Positions 1 through 9,297 of a stretch of 64,000 nt of DNA are shown piece after piece (the first letter of the stretch is position 1; each line of letters begins with the position of its first letter). This DNA comes from an uncultured Schlesneria sp. GTDB lineage: Bacteria > Planctomycetota > Planctomycetia > Planctomycetales > Planctomycetaceae. The position numbers and the translations under genes were made by a program. Below the pieces are notes generated by a model, which was not told the origin of the DNA, did no database searches, and saw only the letters and a program-made list of their open reading frames with translations. The stretch lies in the NCBI GenBank assembly GCA_903904835.1, contig CAIVEI010000108.1:1-64000 (forward strand), in the 5' to 3' direction.

Positions 1-123
1 AATCTTGACTGCAGGGGCTGGGGAAAGTTTTTGTTCAGCCAGAATTCGTGTTTGAGGAAACACAATTCCGACCATGGCGAGTGCGACCGATGCACTCTTA
101 ATAAAGGCGAATCCTTTGCTCAC
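1..123 (-). CDS. N-terminal fragment of an exported protein (runs off the left edge)
   Basis: Only the first 41 codons are inside the window. The reading frame starts with GTG at 123, preceded by AGGAG (130-134) at a 6-nt spacing, a strong ribosome binding site. The translation begins with a short basic stretch, then a hydrophobic run (residues 10-22, SASVALAMVGIVF) and a possible cleavage site near ILAEQ, which together read as a Sec signal peptide followed by a Pro/Ala-rich mature start. Many planctomycete secreted proteins start this way, but nothing of the mature domain is visible, so no function can be given. It is on the same strand as the SDR gene further right. Confidence 0.65.
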   Translation of the reverse strand, partial: MSKGFAFIKSASVALAMVGIVFPQTRILAEQKLSPAPAVKI

Positions 124-213
124 GTCCGGCTCCTAAACTTTTCTTGAAAACTGTATATGGTCTCCGTTCACATGAACGGCTCCAGGGCCACGCTCTTGAG
201 AATCTGAGCCTTA

Positions 214-465
214 TCAGGAAAGCCCCTCCTCATAACCATCGGAATTATAGAGCCTCGTAGTAAAGTCAGAGACAATGAAGTCGTTAAAATCGTTACCAGC
301 GGTATAAACTGTTACAATTTTAGAAGAATTTCGGCAAAAACTGCCGAAAGAATGCCCCCCGGCATTGAAAGTTTTCCGAATGAGGGGTCTTGGTGCGAAC
401 GCATTCATGCTCGACAAAGAAAACGTAATGCACGCCAGAACTTTTGCGAGTGCATCGTCACGCAT
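214..465 (-). CDS. possible small secreted hypothetical protein
   Basis: This 83-codon frame fills most of the space between the left-edge gene and the SDR gene. Residues 8-23 are hydrophobic enough to suggest a signal peptide ending near NAFA. I see no convincing Shine-Dalgarno sequence before the ATG (the upstream bases are CCACCTTTTT) and recognise no domain. It may be a chance frame; the 124-483 stretch otherwise shows only the leader of the left-edge gene. Confidence 0.22.
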   Translation of the reverse strand: MRDDALAKVLACITFSLSSMNAFAPRPLIRKTFNAGGHSFGSFCRNSSKIVTVYTAGNDFNDFIVSDFTTRLYNSDGYEEGLS

Positions 466-483
466 AAAAAGGTGGCAGGCGAA

Positions 484-1956
484 TCACTTCACGGATAGAG
501 ACGCGAGTTGATTAAGGATTGTTGCGTATTCGGCGACGCTTCGCCCATTTCCAGTCAGTTCAGCTGATTTCGTTAAGAGCGCCTGTCGCCACGTGGTCCG
601 GCCACTTACTAATTCAGCATACGTGCCAATATCAACCTTGCAGGTCGCCGACCGATCGGCATGCATTCCAGTCTCGACAGATATCAATTCCTCTCCCCGA
701 ACGACAAGTTGCCACTGGCCGCCGCCATGACCGACGATATCAAGCCCAAGCAGACGTTCATCCGAATCGCTCAGCGTCATATTTCCCGCGTGATCGATCA
801 GCGGCCTGAGATGGCTTTCGGCATCGAATTCCGGGTCGCTTGGCTTCTTGCTGGGGGTGGGAAAACCGCTTTCGATGGCGATGCGAGACAACTTCAACAG
901 CAAGTCTCGATTAACGTGAGGACACGGCAGTTGAGGTAGCGCCAAATCGGTATTGGACGTATCGAATTCAGGGTCCATTTTCCAATAAGAGTTATAAACA
1001 CGAATATGCTCGTAAAACAGCATTTCGGATTCCGAGGCATCAACAGGTCGTTCGCCCGCTCCGCAAAACGTCGCACCGTAAAAACCCGTGGACTGCTCCA
1101 GAACGTCCCGAAGCAAACGAACTGTCACAGGATGCTTAGGTGTCAGGTGATATGTCTTTCCGTGCCATTTCGCGTGCGTGATGACGTGTGTCATCACCGC
1201 CGACACCCAATCGACAGGAACGAGATGCTTGGTTTCGTTTCCAGACAGCGTCAACCGCACCTCGTCCCCACCAATCAACCCGGTCTCGTTCGGGAGAATT
1301 GAACGAACGATCGTATGCACAAGTTGTAAGGCTGCGTAATAGCCATGGTAAGTCGTTGTCAAACCGGTCTGCGAATCACCAATGATTATGCCCGGACGAA
1401 ACACCGTCGGTTCGTCCAAAAAGTCAGCCTCGCGGACGAGCGTCTCAGACTGGAGCTTGCTGCATTCATAATCGTTCGAGAACTGCTGTCCAACATCCAG
1501 TTCGTTTTCGAGAACTTTTCCCTGCCTCAGTCCCGCCACATAGGCAGTGGAAACATGGTGAAACTTGCGAATTCCTGCGTTTCGACAGAATTCAAGTACG
1601 TTTCGTGTCCCTTCGATGTTCGATCGCCACGGCTCTCCGGCTTTACTCGTCGAATGAAACGTCAAACTCGCCGCATTGTGAATGACCGCCGTACAGTACT
1701 CCGCTGCCCAACGAAGGTCCACGGCATCCAAACCAAGATCTGGCTGAGAAATATCACCTTCCATGACAACTGGCCGTGAAAGTGGTCTGCCGTATTCGGC
1801 ATCCCACAGGCACAACGCCGATTCAATTCGCTGCCTGGCGGTCTGTTTGCGATTCGGCCGCACAACAACAGCAACCGGGATCTCGCGAAGCAAAAGGTCA
1901 CGAAGCAAATAGTTACCGAGCAGGCCGGTAGCCCCGGTCAACAGATGATAACTCAT
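484..1956 (-). CDS. thioester-reductase-like SDR with C-terminal SCP2-like domain
   Basis: This 490-residue protein starts with an extended SDR domain of the NAD_binding_4 type (fatty acyl-CoA or thioester reductase, 'male sterility' family). The Rossmann motif TGATGLLG is at residues 7-14, the active-site region HVSTAYVAG is near 134-142, and the YxxxK pair is Y163/K167 (YECSK). Family members reduce carrier- or CoA-bound acyl thioesters with NADPH. Residues from about 400 to the end (GGQWQLVVRGEEL through the C-terminus) resemble an SCP2 sterol/lipid carrier fold, so the enzyme may carry its own lipid-binding module. I chose the ATG at 1956 because the glycine motif then sits at the usual N-terminal distance; the frame is open upstream to 2028. 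A fatty-acid block lies upstream, but its real acyl substrate is unknown. Confidence 0.72.
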   Translation of the reverse strand: MSYHLLTGATGLLGNYLLRDLLLREIPVAVVVRPNRKQTARQRIESALCLWDAEYGRPLSRPVVMEGDISQPDLGLDAVDLRWAAEYCTAVIHNAASLTFHSTSKAGEPWRSNIEGTRNVLEFCRNAGIRKFHHVSTAYVAGLRQGKVLENELDVGQQFSNDYECSKLQSETLVREADFLDEPTVFRPGIIIGDSQTGLTTTYHGYYAALQLVHTIVRSILPNETGLIGGDEVRLTLSGNETKHLVPVDWVSAVMTHVITHAKWHGKTYHLTPKHPVTVRLLRDVLEQSTGFYGATFCGAGERPVDASESEMLFYEHIRVYNSYWKMDPEFDTSNTDLALPQLPCPHVNRDLLLKLSRIAIESGFPTPSKKPSDPEFDAESHLRPLIDHAGNMTLSDSDERLLGLDIVGHGGGQWQLVVRGEELISVETGMHADRSATCKVDIGTYAELVSGRTTWRQALLTKSAELTGNGRSVAEYATILNQLASLSVK

Positions 1957-2287
1957 AGGATGATGTTCCGCAGGGAAGATAGCCGTCTCGCAAGCATATA
2001 TGCGGGAACAAAACCGTTCCAAAGACAAACCCTAGTTTAACGCGATTCGCGAGACCATTTCAATCGTCTTCTGCCAGGTAAAACAGTGTGCAACATCAAG
2101 TGGCAAAAAAAGTTTCGCCATTTGGAGTATTGAGTAAAGGAGGCGTAATCGCTCCCCTTGAACAACTCAACGGCAGATTATGCCGAATGTAAGACACATG
2201 ACGGACCATGTTCCAGTTTTTGCACACTGCCTCGAGAATTCGCGCCCGTTTCTGCTGATTTCGAACAGAATCCTGACGCCAGTACCG

Positions 2288-3535
2288 CTAGAGTCGCTCC
2301 CCTTCGGCGGCATCATCGAAATGATCTTCGTTGACTCTCCCTGGCGGAACAGGTAGTTCCCCGGTGATTCTCCATGGCGGAAGTTCGATCTTTTGATCGA
2401 GAAGCCACTCCGAAAGCTCAACCTTTAGGTGGGAAGCCGATGATTCTTCATCAGAATCGAGGCTTTTCACTAAGGTTTCTTTACGGATCTGGCCCAACCA
2501 GGCTCCAGAACGCCGACCAAAGGTCCTTACCAGAACAACTTCCGCGTTTCGACGTTGACGTGAGTCAAGATGTCGCCAGAGTCGACGTGCACTGTCCATT
2601 AAAGATGCATTCGAAGGATTGTATGAGATTCCTTCGACTAATCGATTCCAAGCCTCGGGTAAATCGCTTCTTCGTTCAGCGAACTGAGACCACGCCAGCC
2701 ATGCTCCGGCGAGCGAGGAGTCGTAATTGATCGCTCGTTCCATAATCTTTTCGGCACGTTGAGGACTTCTGACAGTCGTCGCCTGATACCAGTGATACCG
2801 TCCAATCCAATAGGGATGCATCACGAGCAACAGACCTGGCAGTAGCCACACATGGGCCAGCACGCCACTGATTCGAAGTAAAAAAACATGTCGAAACGGG
2901 CCGCCCGTCAAGATTGCGATCACTGCGCCGTAAAAGAACCCTGTCAAATGAGAGACGTTCGCGCAAGGAAATACGTCGAAAACCGTCGACAGCCAGCCCA
3001 AGCCAATTATTACTATGCCAAATTCGGACGCCTCAACAGGAAATGAGCTGGCCACTTCGTCATCAAAATGCCTTAAAACCGTCAGTGCTCCGAGCATGGC
3101 ACAAGTCGCTCCGGAAAACCCGACAACAGCGTTGCCGAAACAAAGCTCTGACATGATCGGAATACAAACCGCCGGAATCAGGAAGAGAGCCATTGTGAAG
3201 CTGCCCCAGCGCTGCTCGAGGCGATAACCCAGATACCATGCTCCAACAAGATTTAATGTGAGATGAATCAAATTGGAATGATGAAAGGCCGTTATCGGAA
3301 TTCGCCACCATTCTTGGGACCAGACGTCAAATGGACCGTGCAGATCGGAATCCAACGAACGCCGCACTCCATCTTGAATCGCAGGCAGGTGCAATGAACA
3401 AATCGCCCCCCAACTACGCTGGACTTCCTCAAATGGCTCCCGATCTGCGATCGCCTGAAAAACGCTCCCCAAGTAAACCGCCACGCAAACAACGAGCGAC
3501 TCGGCAGTCATCGGTGCAAGACGTATCCATCGCAA
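2288..3535 (-). CDS. rhomboid-family intramembrane serine protease
   Basis: A 415-residue polytopic membrane protein with the rhomboid catalytic layout. HxxxN (H91/N95, in HLTLN) forms the oxyanion side, the nucleophile is S141 in GFSGA, and the base is H196 in SHLTGFFYG. Several hydrophobic segments lie between residues 10 and 250. The cytosolic tail (about 255-340) looks like TPR helices, with paired patterns such as AWLAWSQFAERR and AWNRLVEG. The start is a TTG at 3535, supported by GGAG seven bases upstream; an ATG eight codons in (3511) lacks a comparable site. Rhomboids cut single-pass membrane proteins; the substrate here is unknown. Its 3' neighbour is the SDR gene, 331 bases away. 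Confidence 0.85.
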   Translation of the reverse strand: MRWIRLAPMTAESLVVCVAVYLGSVFQAIADREPFEEVQRSWGAICSLHLPAIQDGVRRSLDSDLHGPFDVWSQEWWRIPITAFHHSNLIHLTLNLVGAWYLGYRLEQRWGSFTMALFLIPAVCIPIMSELCFGNAVVGFSGATCAMLGALTVLRHFDDEVASSFPVEASEFGIVIIGLGWLSTVFDVFPCANVSHLTGFFYGAVIAILTGGPFRHVFLLRISGVLAHVWLLPGLLLVMHPYWIGRYHWYQATTVRSPQRAEKIMERAINYDSSLAGAWLAWSQFAERRSDLPEAWNRLVEGISYNPSNASLMDSARRLWRHLDSRQRRNAEVVLVRTFGRRSGAWLGQIRKETLVKSLDSDEESSASHLKVELSEWLLDQKIELPPWRITGELPVPPGRVNEDHFDDAAEGERL

Positions 3536-3747
3536 GTCAAAACTCCATCAACGTCGATTGGAGACTGACGAAAAACTTCTTCACGCTAGTCAATCGGGTT
3601 AGAACAATGAAAGCGGAGCACCTAACGCACCTCAGAAAAGATCCTGGAGCTTTTCGCCAGACGTGCTCATACACTCAGCATGGAAGCTGTGAAAGCCAGA
3701 TTTGAAAATCCATCCGCCCACTTGCCCCACGATAATTGTAGGACAAC

Positions 3748-5088
3748 TCACGCATAGACTTCAACAATCGAGGCGGCTGCCTGGCCAATTCGAGTCACGT
3801 TAATACTGAGGACGATACGATTGGAAGTTGCCAGCGGCTGTCCGGCGACCACGTTTAACGGGCAAGCCGGATCAGGGGTATCGTAGTTTAAAGTGTATGG
3901 AATCATGCCATGAGAAAGGGCGATAACCGATGCAGCCAATTCCAGTAATCCAGATCCCGCACCGGAATTGCCAAGAAAACTTTTAGGAGCCGTGACAGGA
4001 ATTCGACGCCCCAATTCGTCTCCGAAAACGTCCAGAATGGCTTGTGATTCGGCAATATCCACGTCAACCGTTCCCAAGCCATGTGCGTTGATATGGCCAA
4101 TCTGATCGGTCCGTAGACCTGCACTTCGCAGTGCACTACGCATCGCGTTAGCCAAGGCCAGACGATAATTTGCCTTTTGGCTGGAATTCGTCACACATGA
4201 CGAACCGGTTCCAAGAACACGTCCCCAGATCTTCGCACCACGCTTCGTGGCGTGCTCACGATCTTCCAGAATAAAAGAGCAAGATCCTTCACCGACGACT
4301 CGCCCGGATCGATTCAAATCAAACGGTCGAGCACGGCGATCAGGCGCGTCGGGTGTTCGGGCCAAGTCGTTCCACAACGCCTGATGTAATGTCTTAATGG
4401 GATGCAGGGTGGTTCCGGTCACTCCGACAATCATCATGTCAGCAGAACCACGAAGGATAATCCGCATCGCCTCACCAATCACAGTATTTCCCGATGCATC
4501 ATCCAGCGTCAGGGAATTACTTGGCCCTCGTGCATCGGCCGAGATACTGATGTGACAGGCCGGCATGTTTGGCAGGTATCTCAATAGCCACAGTGGTTCG
4601 AGCTTGGTCAGCCCCATCTGGCCCCACTGCGTTGTTTGAAAGCGTGTCGTCCCTTCGTCGCAGCAAGCGACACAACCTTCCAGTAACACTTCCGGGGGAC
4701 TGAGCATTAAATTGGCGCCGAATTCGACGCCCAGTCGTTCGTGATCGATCTGGCTCAGGTCGATTTCAGAATTTTGCAATGCCAACAGAGCCGAGGCGAC
4801 GCCCAATTGAATTTCGCGACACATCGCCTTGAGATTCTTGCGCTGCTCTTTCAGATAGACTTTGCGGGCAGATTCATCTGTGAAATCGCGAACTTCGGCC
4901 CCCACGCCGTCCGGAGCTGCGAATCCGGGAAATAGTTCAGCGTGTCGAACTCCGGAACGGCCCGCAGACAGGCTATCCCAGAACGCATCGACACCGATGC
5001 CGATCGGGCTGACGATGCCTACGCCGGTGATAACAACTTCCCGAGTCTCTGAAGATCTGGTCACGATTTGGTGCTCATTGGCGGCCAC
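3748..5088 (-). CDS. ketosynthase-fold protein lacking the catalytic Cys (chain-length-factor-like)
   Basis: A 446-residue protein with a full KAS I/II thiolase fold (VVITGVGIVSPIG at residues 18-30, DLNRSGRVVGEGS near 257-269). The nucleophile position is changed: where active synthases have TACA, this protein has LDDA, placing D197 at the Cys position. The first His is kept (H336 in NAHGLGT), but the second is lost because KSFLGN has N374 where active enzymes have KSxLGH. Loss of Cys while the fold is kept is the hallmark of KS-beta/chain-length-factor subunits that dimerise with an active KS-alpha in type II polyketide systems. It lies 87 bases downstream of fabF on the same strand, consistent with a heterodimer with FabF, but that pairing is inference. 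Confidence 0.8.
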   Translation of the reverse strand: MAANEHQIVTRSSETREVVITGVGIVSPIGIGVDAFWDSLSAGRSGVRHAELFPGFAAPDGVGAEVRDFTDESARKVYLKEQRKNLKAMCREIQLGVASALLALQNSEIDLSQIDHERLGVEFGANLMLSPPEVLLEGCVACCDEGTTRFQTTQWGQMGLTKLEPLWLLRYLPNMPACHISISADARGPSNSLTLDDASGNTVIGEAMRIILRGSADMMIVGVTGTTLHPIKTLHQALWNDLARTPDAPDRRARPFDLNRSGRVVGEGSCSFILEDREHATKRGAKIWGRVLGTGSSCVTNSSQKANYRLALANAMRSALRSAGLRTDQIGHINAHGLGTVDVDIAESQAILDVFGDELGRRIPVTAPKSFLGNSGAGSGLLELAASVIALSHGMIPYTLNYDTPDPACPLNVVAGQPLATSNRIVLSINVTRIGQAAASIVEVYA

Positions 5089-5175
5089 GTATCTGCGTCA
5101 AAGTGGTCGCACACGGCGATCCAAACGTCTGGCGATCACGCAGAAACCCATCAAAACTTCCGTTAAAACCTTCCG

Positions 5176-6417
5176 TCAGTTCACTCGCCCAACTACCAAA
5201 CAGGCGTTATGACCGCCGAACCCGAAACTATTCGACATCACACGATTGATACGAACTTCACGTGCTTTATTAGGGACATAGTCGAGATCGCAATCTGGAT
5301 CAGGATTCTCAAGATTGATGGTTGGTGGAATGATCTGATGTAACAGGGTCAACACTGCGACGACAAATTCGACTCCACCGGATGCCCCGAGCAAGTGACC
5401 CAGCTGGCTTTTTGTACTTGAGACGCAGACTCGCTTGGCCTCAGCTTCAAACACGCGTTTGATGGCATTGGTTTCAGCCTTGTCTCCAAGCGGTGTACTT
5501 GTCCCGTGTGCATTGATGTAGTCGATCTCTGCAACGGCAAGCCGGGCATCTTTGAGTGACAATCCCATCGCACGAGCTGCCCCCGCCCCCTCTGGGTCTG
5601 GGGCAGTCATATGAGAGCCGTCTGACGACATACCGTAGCCGAGGACTTCACCAAAAATCTGGGCTCCCCGCCTTTTCGCATGCTCCATTTCTTCCAATAC
5701 AACAACGCCAGCACCCTCGGCGAGTACAAATCCATCACGATCTCGATCAAAAGGGCGACTGGCTGACTCGGGTGAGTCATTCCGTGTCGAGAGTGCCCCC
5801 ATTCGTGCGAAACCCGACAAACCCATGGGCGTAATCGCGGCTTCGCTGCCACCTGCAACAAGCACGTCCGCGACATCATGTTGGATCAAACGGAATGCGT
5901 CACCAATCGCATTACTTGCGGAAGCACATGCGGTTGCAACTGCGCTGCTTGGCCCCTTGAGACCAAACTGGACCGAAATATTTCCACTGGCGGCATTTAC
6001 CATCAATTTTGGAATCATAAACGGTGAGACCCGTGACGGACCGCGATCAAAGAGCTTGGCATGCTGTTCTTCGATCTCGTTCAATCCACCGATACCACTT
6101 CCGATAATGACGCCGCAACGATACGGATCATCCACGGCCTTGAAATCGATACCCGATTGCCGGATCGCTTTCTGCGCAGCGGCCAGCCCAAACTGACTGA
6201 ATCGGTCCAGTCGTTTGGCTTCCTTCGAGTCAAAATGTTCTTCTGGACGAAAGTCTTTGACTTCGCCTCCAAAGTTGACTTTAAAGTCGGAGCAATCAAA
6301 TCGCCCCAATCGGCCGACACCGCTTTTGCCCGCACAAAGGCGATCCCAGAACTCATTGATTTCTGAGCCGAGGGCGGTGATGACCGACATCCCTGTCACT
6401 ACCACGCGTCTGGACAT
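5176..6417 (-). CDS. fabF: 3-oxoacyl-[acyl-carrier-protein] synthase II
   Basis: A 413-residue KAS II that condenses malonyl-ACP with acyl-ACP in fatty-acid elongation. The complete catalytic set is present: C164 in TACASA, H304 in NAHGTST, K336 and H341 in KSQLGH. Length and the C-terminal FGFGGHNACLV motif are normal for FabF. The ATG at 6417 lies 3 bases after the acpP stop, so the two genes are translationally linked; a GGAG lies inside the end of acpP. It is followed by the Cys-less ketosynthase homologue. Confidence 0.95.
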   Translation of the reverse strand: MSRRVVVTGMSVITALGSEINEFWDRLCAGKSGVGRLGRFDCSDFKVNFGGEVKDFRPEEHFDSKEAKRLDRFSQFGLAAAQKAIRQSGIDFKAVDDPYRCGVIIGSGIGGLNEIEEQHAKLFDRGPSRVSPFMIPKLMVNAASGNISVQFGLKGPSSAVATACASASNAIGDAFRLIQHDVADVLVAGGSEAAITPMGLSGFARMGALSTRNDSPESASRPFDRDRDGFVLAEGAGVVVLEEMEHAKRRGAQIFGEVLGYGMSSDGSHMTAPDPEGAGAARAMGLSLKDARLAVAEIDYINAHGTSTPLGDKAETNAIKRVFEAEAKRVCVSSTKSQLGHLLGASGGVEFVVAVLTLLHQIIPPTINLENPDPDCDLDYVPNKAREVRINRVMSNSFGFGGHNACLVVGRVN

Positions 6418-6420
6418 CCG

Positions 6421-6657
6421 TCACTGTTTCTCCGTGATGTACTTGACTGCATCGCCTACGGTCACAATCTTCGCTTGATCAGCTTCTGGAATCTGCACTC
6501 CAAAGTGGTCTTCGAATTCCATGACCAATTCCACGAGATCGAGCGAATCTGCCTTCAAATCCGCAACGAAATTGCTGGCAGACTTAATATCTTCCTTGGG
6601 AATATTCAGTTGCTCACTGACGATCCCAATTACTTTTTCTTCAGTCGACGACGCCAC
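6421..6657 (-). CDS. acpP: acyl carrier protein
   Basis: A 78-residue acidic helical protein carrying growing acyl chains on a 4'-phosphopantetheine attached to S38 in the motif ADSLDLVELVMEFE. The start is GTG at 6657 with AAGGAG six bases upstream. It is the usual partner of the FabF, FabD and ketosynthase-like genes around it. The 267 bases between fabD and acpP, where many bacteria carry fabG, hold no ketoreductase frame, so this stretch may contain a separate promoter for acpP-fabF. Confidence 0.96.
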   Translation of the reverse strand: MASSTEEKVIGIVSEQLNIPKEDIKSASNFVADLKADSLDLVELVMEFEDHFGVQIPEADQAKIVTVGDAVKYITEKQ

Positions 6658-6924
6658 GCCTCACTCCTTCGGAGCCGAATCTTAAAAACTAGTACTGACC
6701 ATCACGGCAATCGTGGTGGAAATTTCAGTGTCAATCAGTCGAAGAATACAGACTTCTTACCCGGTTTCGCGACGGTATACAGGGTTTTGAGAGTCGTGTA
6801 AACGCCAATGAAAATATCAGCGTTCCAATCCGCTGACGCTCGCAGAAACGAAAACAATCTGACAGGCAAGAATTCTTTATGCCCGAACGCCTTTTTTTCA
6901 GCCAGCTTCAACAAAAATATTGAC

Positions 6925-7836
6925 TCAGCCATCATCATTGATTGACTGGCAATCTACCTTTCGATCGATTCGCTTTAAAAGCGACTTGAGAACCTTTCCA
7001 GGGCCAATTTCATAAAATTGATCGCACCCTTGTGCCAACAACTCACGAACGCAGTCTTCCCACAAAACAGGCTGGGTCACCTGCCTCACCAGAATTTGCC
7101 TTAAATCCTCGCCATCCGAATGAGTTTTTGAATCAACATTTGATACGACAGGAATTCGACCCGATTTAATCTGAATCTTCTGCAGAACTTCTTCGAGCTG
7201 ACCACAGGCGGACCCCATGAGCGGCGTGTGAAATGCACCGGCAACAGTCAGCGTACGGGCACTCCCACCAAGCTTTTCAATCAATTCTGCGGCGCGAACA
7301 CACGCCGGCTTCTCCCCAGACAATACCGTGTTTCCAGGGCAAAGGTAATTTGCAATCCAGATTTGGCCCGCTGTAGAGGCTTCGTTTCGCACCTGAACAA
7401 CCTGTTCGCGATCAAGCAACAGAGCGCTGACCATACCCGATGGGTTGGCGTCAGCAGCTTGCTGCATTGCCTCGCCGCGCCGTTGCACGACACGCAGGCC
7501 ATCTTCAAATGACATTGCTCCAGAAAAAACGAGGGCAGTATACTCACCCAGACTCAACCCCGCAGCCATGGCACAGCGATCGACAACCTCAGGATGTTCG
7601 GCTCTCAGCATTTCTAATGCAGCGAGACTGCTCACGAACAACGCGGGCTGACTGATGATGGTCGTGTCAAGACGCTCTGCTGGCCCGTCAAAACAGATCG
7701 AGGCAAGGTCGAACCCAAGAATTTCACGCGCCTGATCGAACAGCGATTTCGCAGCGGGAAAACGTGCGGATAGGGATTTTCCCATCCCGACATGCTGCGC
7801 ACCCTGCCCCGGAAAAAGAAATGCGATCTTACCCAC
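6925..7836 (-). CDS. fabD: malonyl-CoA:ACP transacylase
   Basis: A 303-residue acyltransferase that loads malonyl groups from CoA onto ACP. The N-terminal FLFPGQGAQ motif (residues 7-15), the nucleophile S95 in GLSLGE and the catalytic H203 in GAFHTPLM are all present. The start is GTG at 7836 with GAGGA six bases upstream. It lies between plsX and acpP in the standard lipid-synthesis order, minus fabG. Confidence 0.95.
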   Translation of the reverse strand: MGKIAFLFPGQGAQHVGMGKSLSARFPAAKSLFDQAREILGFDLASICFDGPAERLDTTIISQPALFVSSLAALEMLRAEHPEVVDRCAMAAGLSLGEYTALVFSGAMSFEDGLRVVQRRGEAMQQAADANPSGMVSALLLDREQVVQVRNEASTAGQIWIANYLCPGNTVLSGEKPACVRAAELIEKLGGSARTLTVAGAFHTPLMGSACGQLEEVLQKIQIKSGRIPVVSNVDSKTHSDGEDLRQILVRQVTQPVLWEDCVRELLAQGCDQFYEIGPGKVLKSLLKRIDRKVDCQSINDDG

Positions 7837-7922
7837 GTGCCGTCCTCAACTTACCTCAGCATTGAAAAACCGGCTTGAAGAACCCAAGAGGCTCAACCGG
7901 CTTTTGAAATGCTTTATTTAGT

Positions 7923-7957
7923 CACTTTGATTGGCTTCAAAAGACCACTTCAAAGTG
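7923..7957 (-). terminator. weak hairpin between plsX and fabD
   Basis: Inverted repeat CACTTTGA (7923-7930) and TCAAAGTG (7950-7957), perfect over 8 bp with a 19-nt loop, starting 10 bases after plsX ends. There is no clear U-tract, so it may attenuate or process the transcript rather than end it. Confidence 0.3.
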
Positions 7958-7966
7958 CGCCTCGCA

Positions 7967-8974
7967 TCAACTCGCAACATTCGCCGCCAGCGACAGCTCT
8001 TCAATAATCTGTTCGTTGATTCGCCGATTTTTCAGCGTCGTGGCAACACGAAGTGCGTTGTAAATCGATCGCGAATTACTTGAACCATGGCAAATAATCG
8101 CGATCCCATCAACACCTATCAATGGCGCTCCGCCCGCTTCATGATACTCAAACTTTTTCCCCAGATTTCGAAGCGCATCAACCGCCAGTGACTTTTCTCT
8201 ATCGAGAGCACTCAGAACTTCGGCGCAGACCGACTTCATCAGCATGTCGACCATCCCTTCTGCCGCTTTCAGAAGTACGTTTCCTACGAAACCCTCACAG
8301 ATGACAACATCAGCCCCACCTGAATAAAGATCGCGCCCCTCGACATTGCCGATAAAACGGTCTCGAAACGGGCTCTTCGCGAACAACGCAAGCGATTCGC
8401 GCAGATCATCAGTCCCCTTACCGTCTTCACTGCCAATATTCATGATGCCGACCGTTGGCCGCTCGATTCCAAGCATCTCACGAGCATAGATCGAGCCCAT
8501 GGTCCCATATTGAACCAGGTGCTCAGGACGAGCTCCAGGATTGGCCCCCACGTCCATCAGTACGGTTTTACCCTTTGTTGTCGGCAACGCCACGGCAATC
8601 CCGGGCCGCTTGACCCCCTTGAGAAAAAGTCGCGTACGCAAGCCTGCCGCAACGACAGCGCCGGTGTGACCGGCACTGACAACCGCGTCAACTTGCTGGG
8701 TCGCCATCATCTGCCAGCAAACGATGATCGAACAGTTCGGCTTGCTGCGCAGCGCCTCAACCGGCTTTTCGCTCATCTCAACCCAACCATCAGCTGGCTT
8801 GAGAGTTAAGCGATCGCTGCGAAAACCAGATTGCGACAAGAACGACTCAAGCGATGGCGCATCGCCAACGAGCGTCACGTGAAGATCCGGATTCTCTTTG
8901 AGGGCCGCAATCGCTCCGTCAATATTGGGCTGAGGACCAAAGTCCCCACCCATTGCGTCCAGTGCAATCCGCAT
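7967..8974 (-). CDS. plsX: phosphate acyltransferase
   Basis: A 335-residue PlsX, which makes acyl-phosphate from acyl-ACP as the first step of phospholipid synthesis. The N-terminal motif RIALDAMGGDFGP is diagnostic, and the later stretches VSAGHTGAVVAAG and ICEGFVGNV are typical. Only 6 bases separate it from the end of rpmF; a GAGGA inside the rpmF 3' end lies 10 bases before the ATG, so the two are probably co-translated. The rpmF-plsX linkage is widely conserved in bacteria. Confidence 0.96.
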   Translation of the reverse strand: MRIALDAMGGDFGPQPNIDGAIAALKENPDLHVTLVGDAPSLESFLSQSGFRSDRLTLKPADGWVEMSEKPVEALRSKPNCSIIVCWQMMATQQVDAVVSAGHTGAVVAAGLRTRLFLKGVKRPGIAVALPTTKGKTVLMDVGANPGARPEHLVQYGTMGSIYAREMLGIERPTVGIMNIGSEDGKGTDDLRESLALFAKSPFRDRFIGNVEGRDLYSGGADVVICEGFVGNVLLKAAEGMVDMLMKSVCAEVLSALDREKSLAVDALRNLGKKFEYHEAGGAPLIGVDGIAIICHGSSNSRSIYNALRVATTLKNRRINEQIIEELSLAANVAS

Positions 8975-8980
8975 AGAGGA

Positions 8981-9160
8981 CTATTCCTCGACTTCGACGA
9001 GAGTCCGCCCCATGTAATCACCGCACGTCGGGCAGACGACATGCGAAGGAATCTTTGTCTGACATTTCGGACAATTGTGTAGTTGAACTGGCGTTAAACC
9101 GTCGTGACTTCGACGACGACGTGAACGACCTTTGGATTGACGACGCTTAGGTGCGGCCAT
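8981..9160 (-). CDS. rpmF: 50S ribosomal protein L32
   Basis: A 59-codon gene encoding a very basic N-terminus (MAAPKRRQSKGRSRRRRS) followed by two zinc-ribbon pairs, CPKC and CPTC. This is the bacterial L32 signature, including the MAxPKRR start. L32 is a structural protein of the large subunit. It is read with plsX as in many bacteria. No yceD/DUF177 homologue precedes it; the next gene upstream is the unrelated DUF1501 gene, 137 bases away, so its promoter should lie in 9161-9297. Confidence 0.95.
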   Translation of the reverse strand: MAAPKRRQSKGRSRRRRSHDGLTPVQLHNCPKCQTKIPSHVVCPTCGDYMGRTLVEVEE

Positions 9161-9297
9161 GTTGAGTTGTTCCCAACCTATCGAGGCAATGAATGAACGA
9201 GGAAATAACCCAGATTGCCAAAAAATTTGGCGGGACTGTCCCCCGAGTGAAGCGTGACATAGTACTTGAACGGGAAATGACGGTCAAGGAAGTGCGT

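Noticed and set aside
6735-6938. 67-codon frame between fabD and acpP
   Set aside because: Overlaps the fabD 3' end, has no domain, and is not a fabG remnant.
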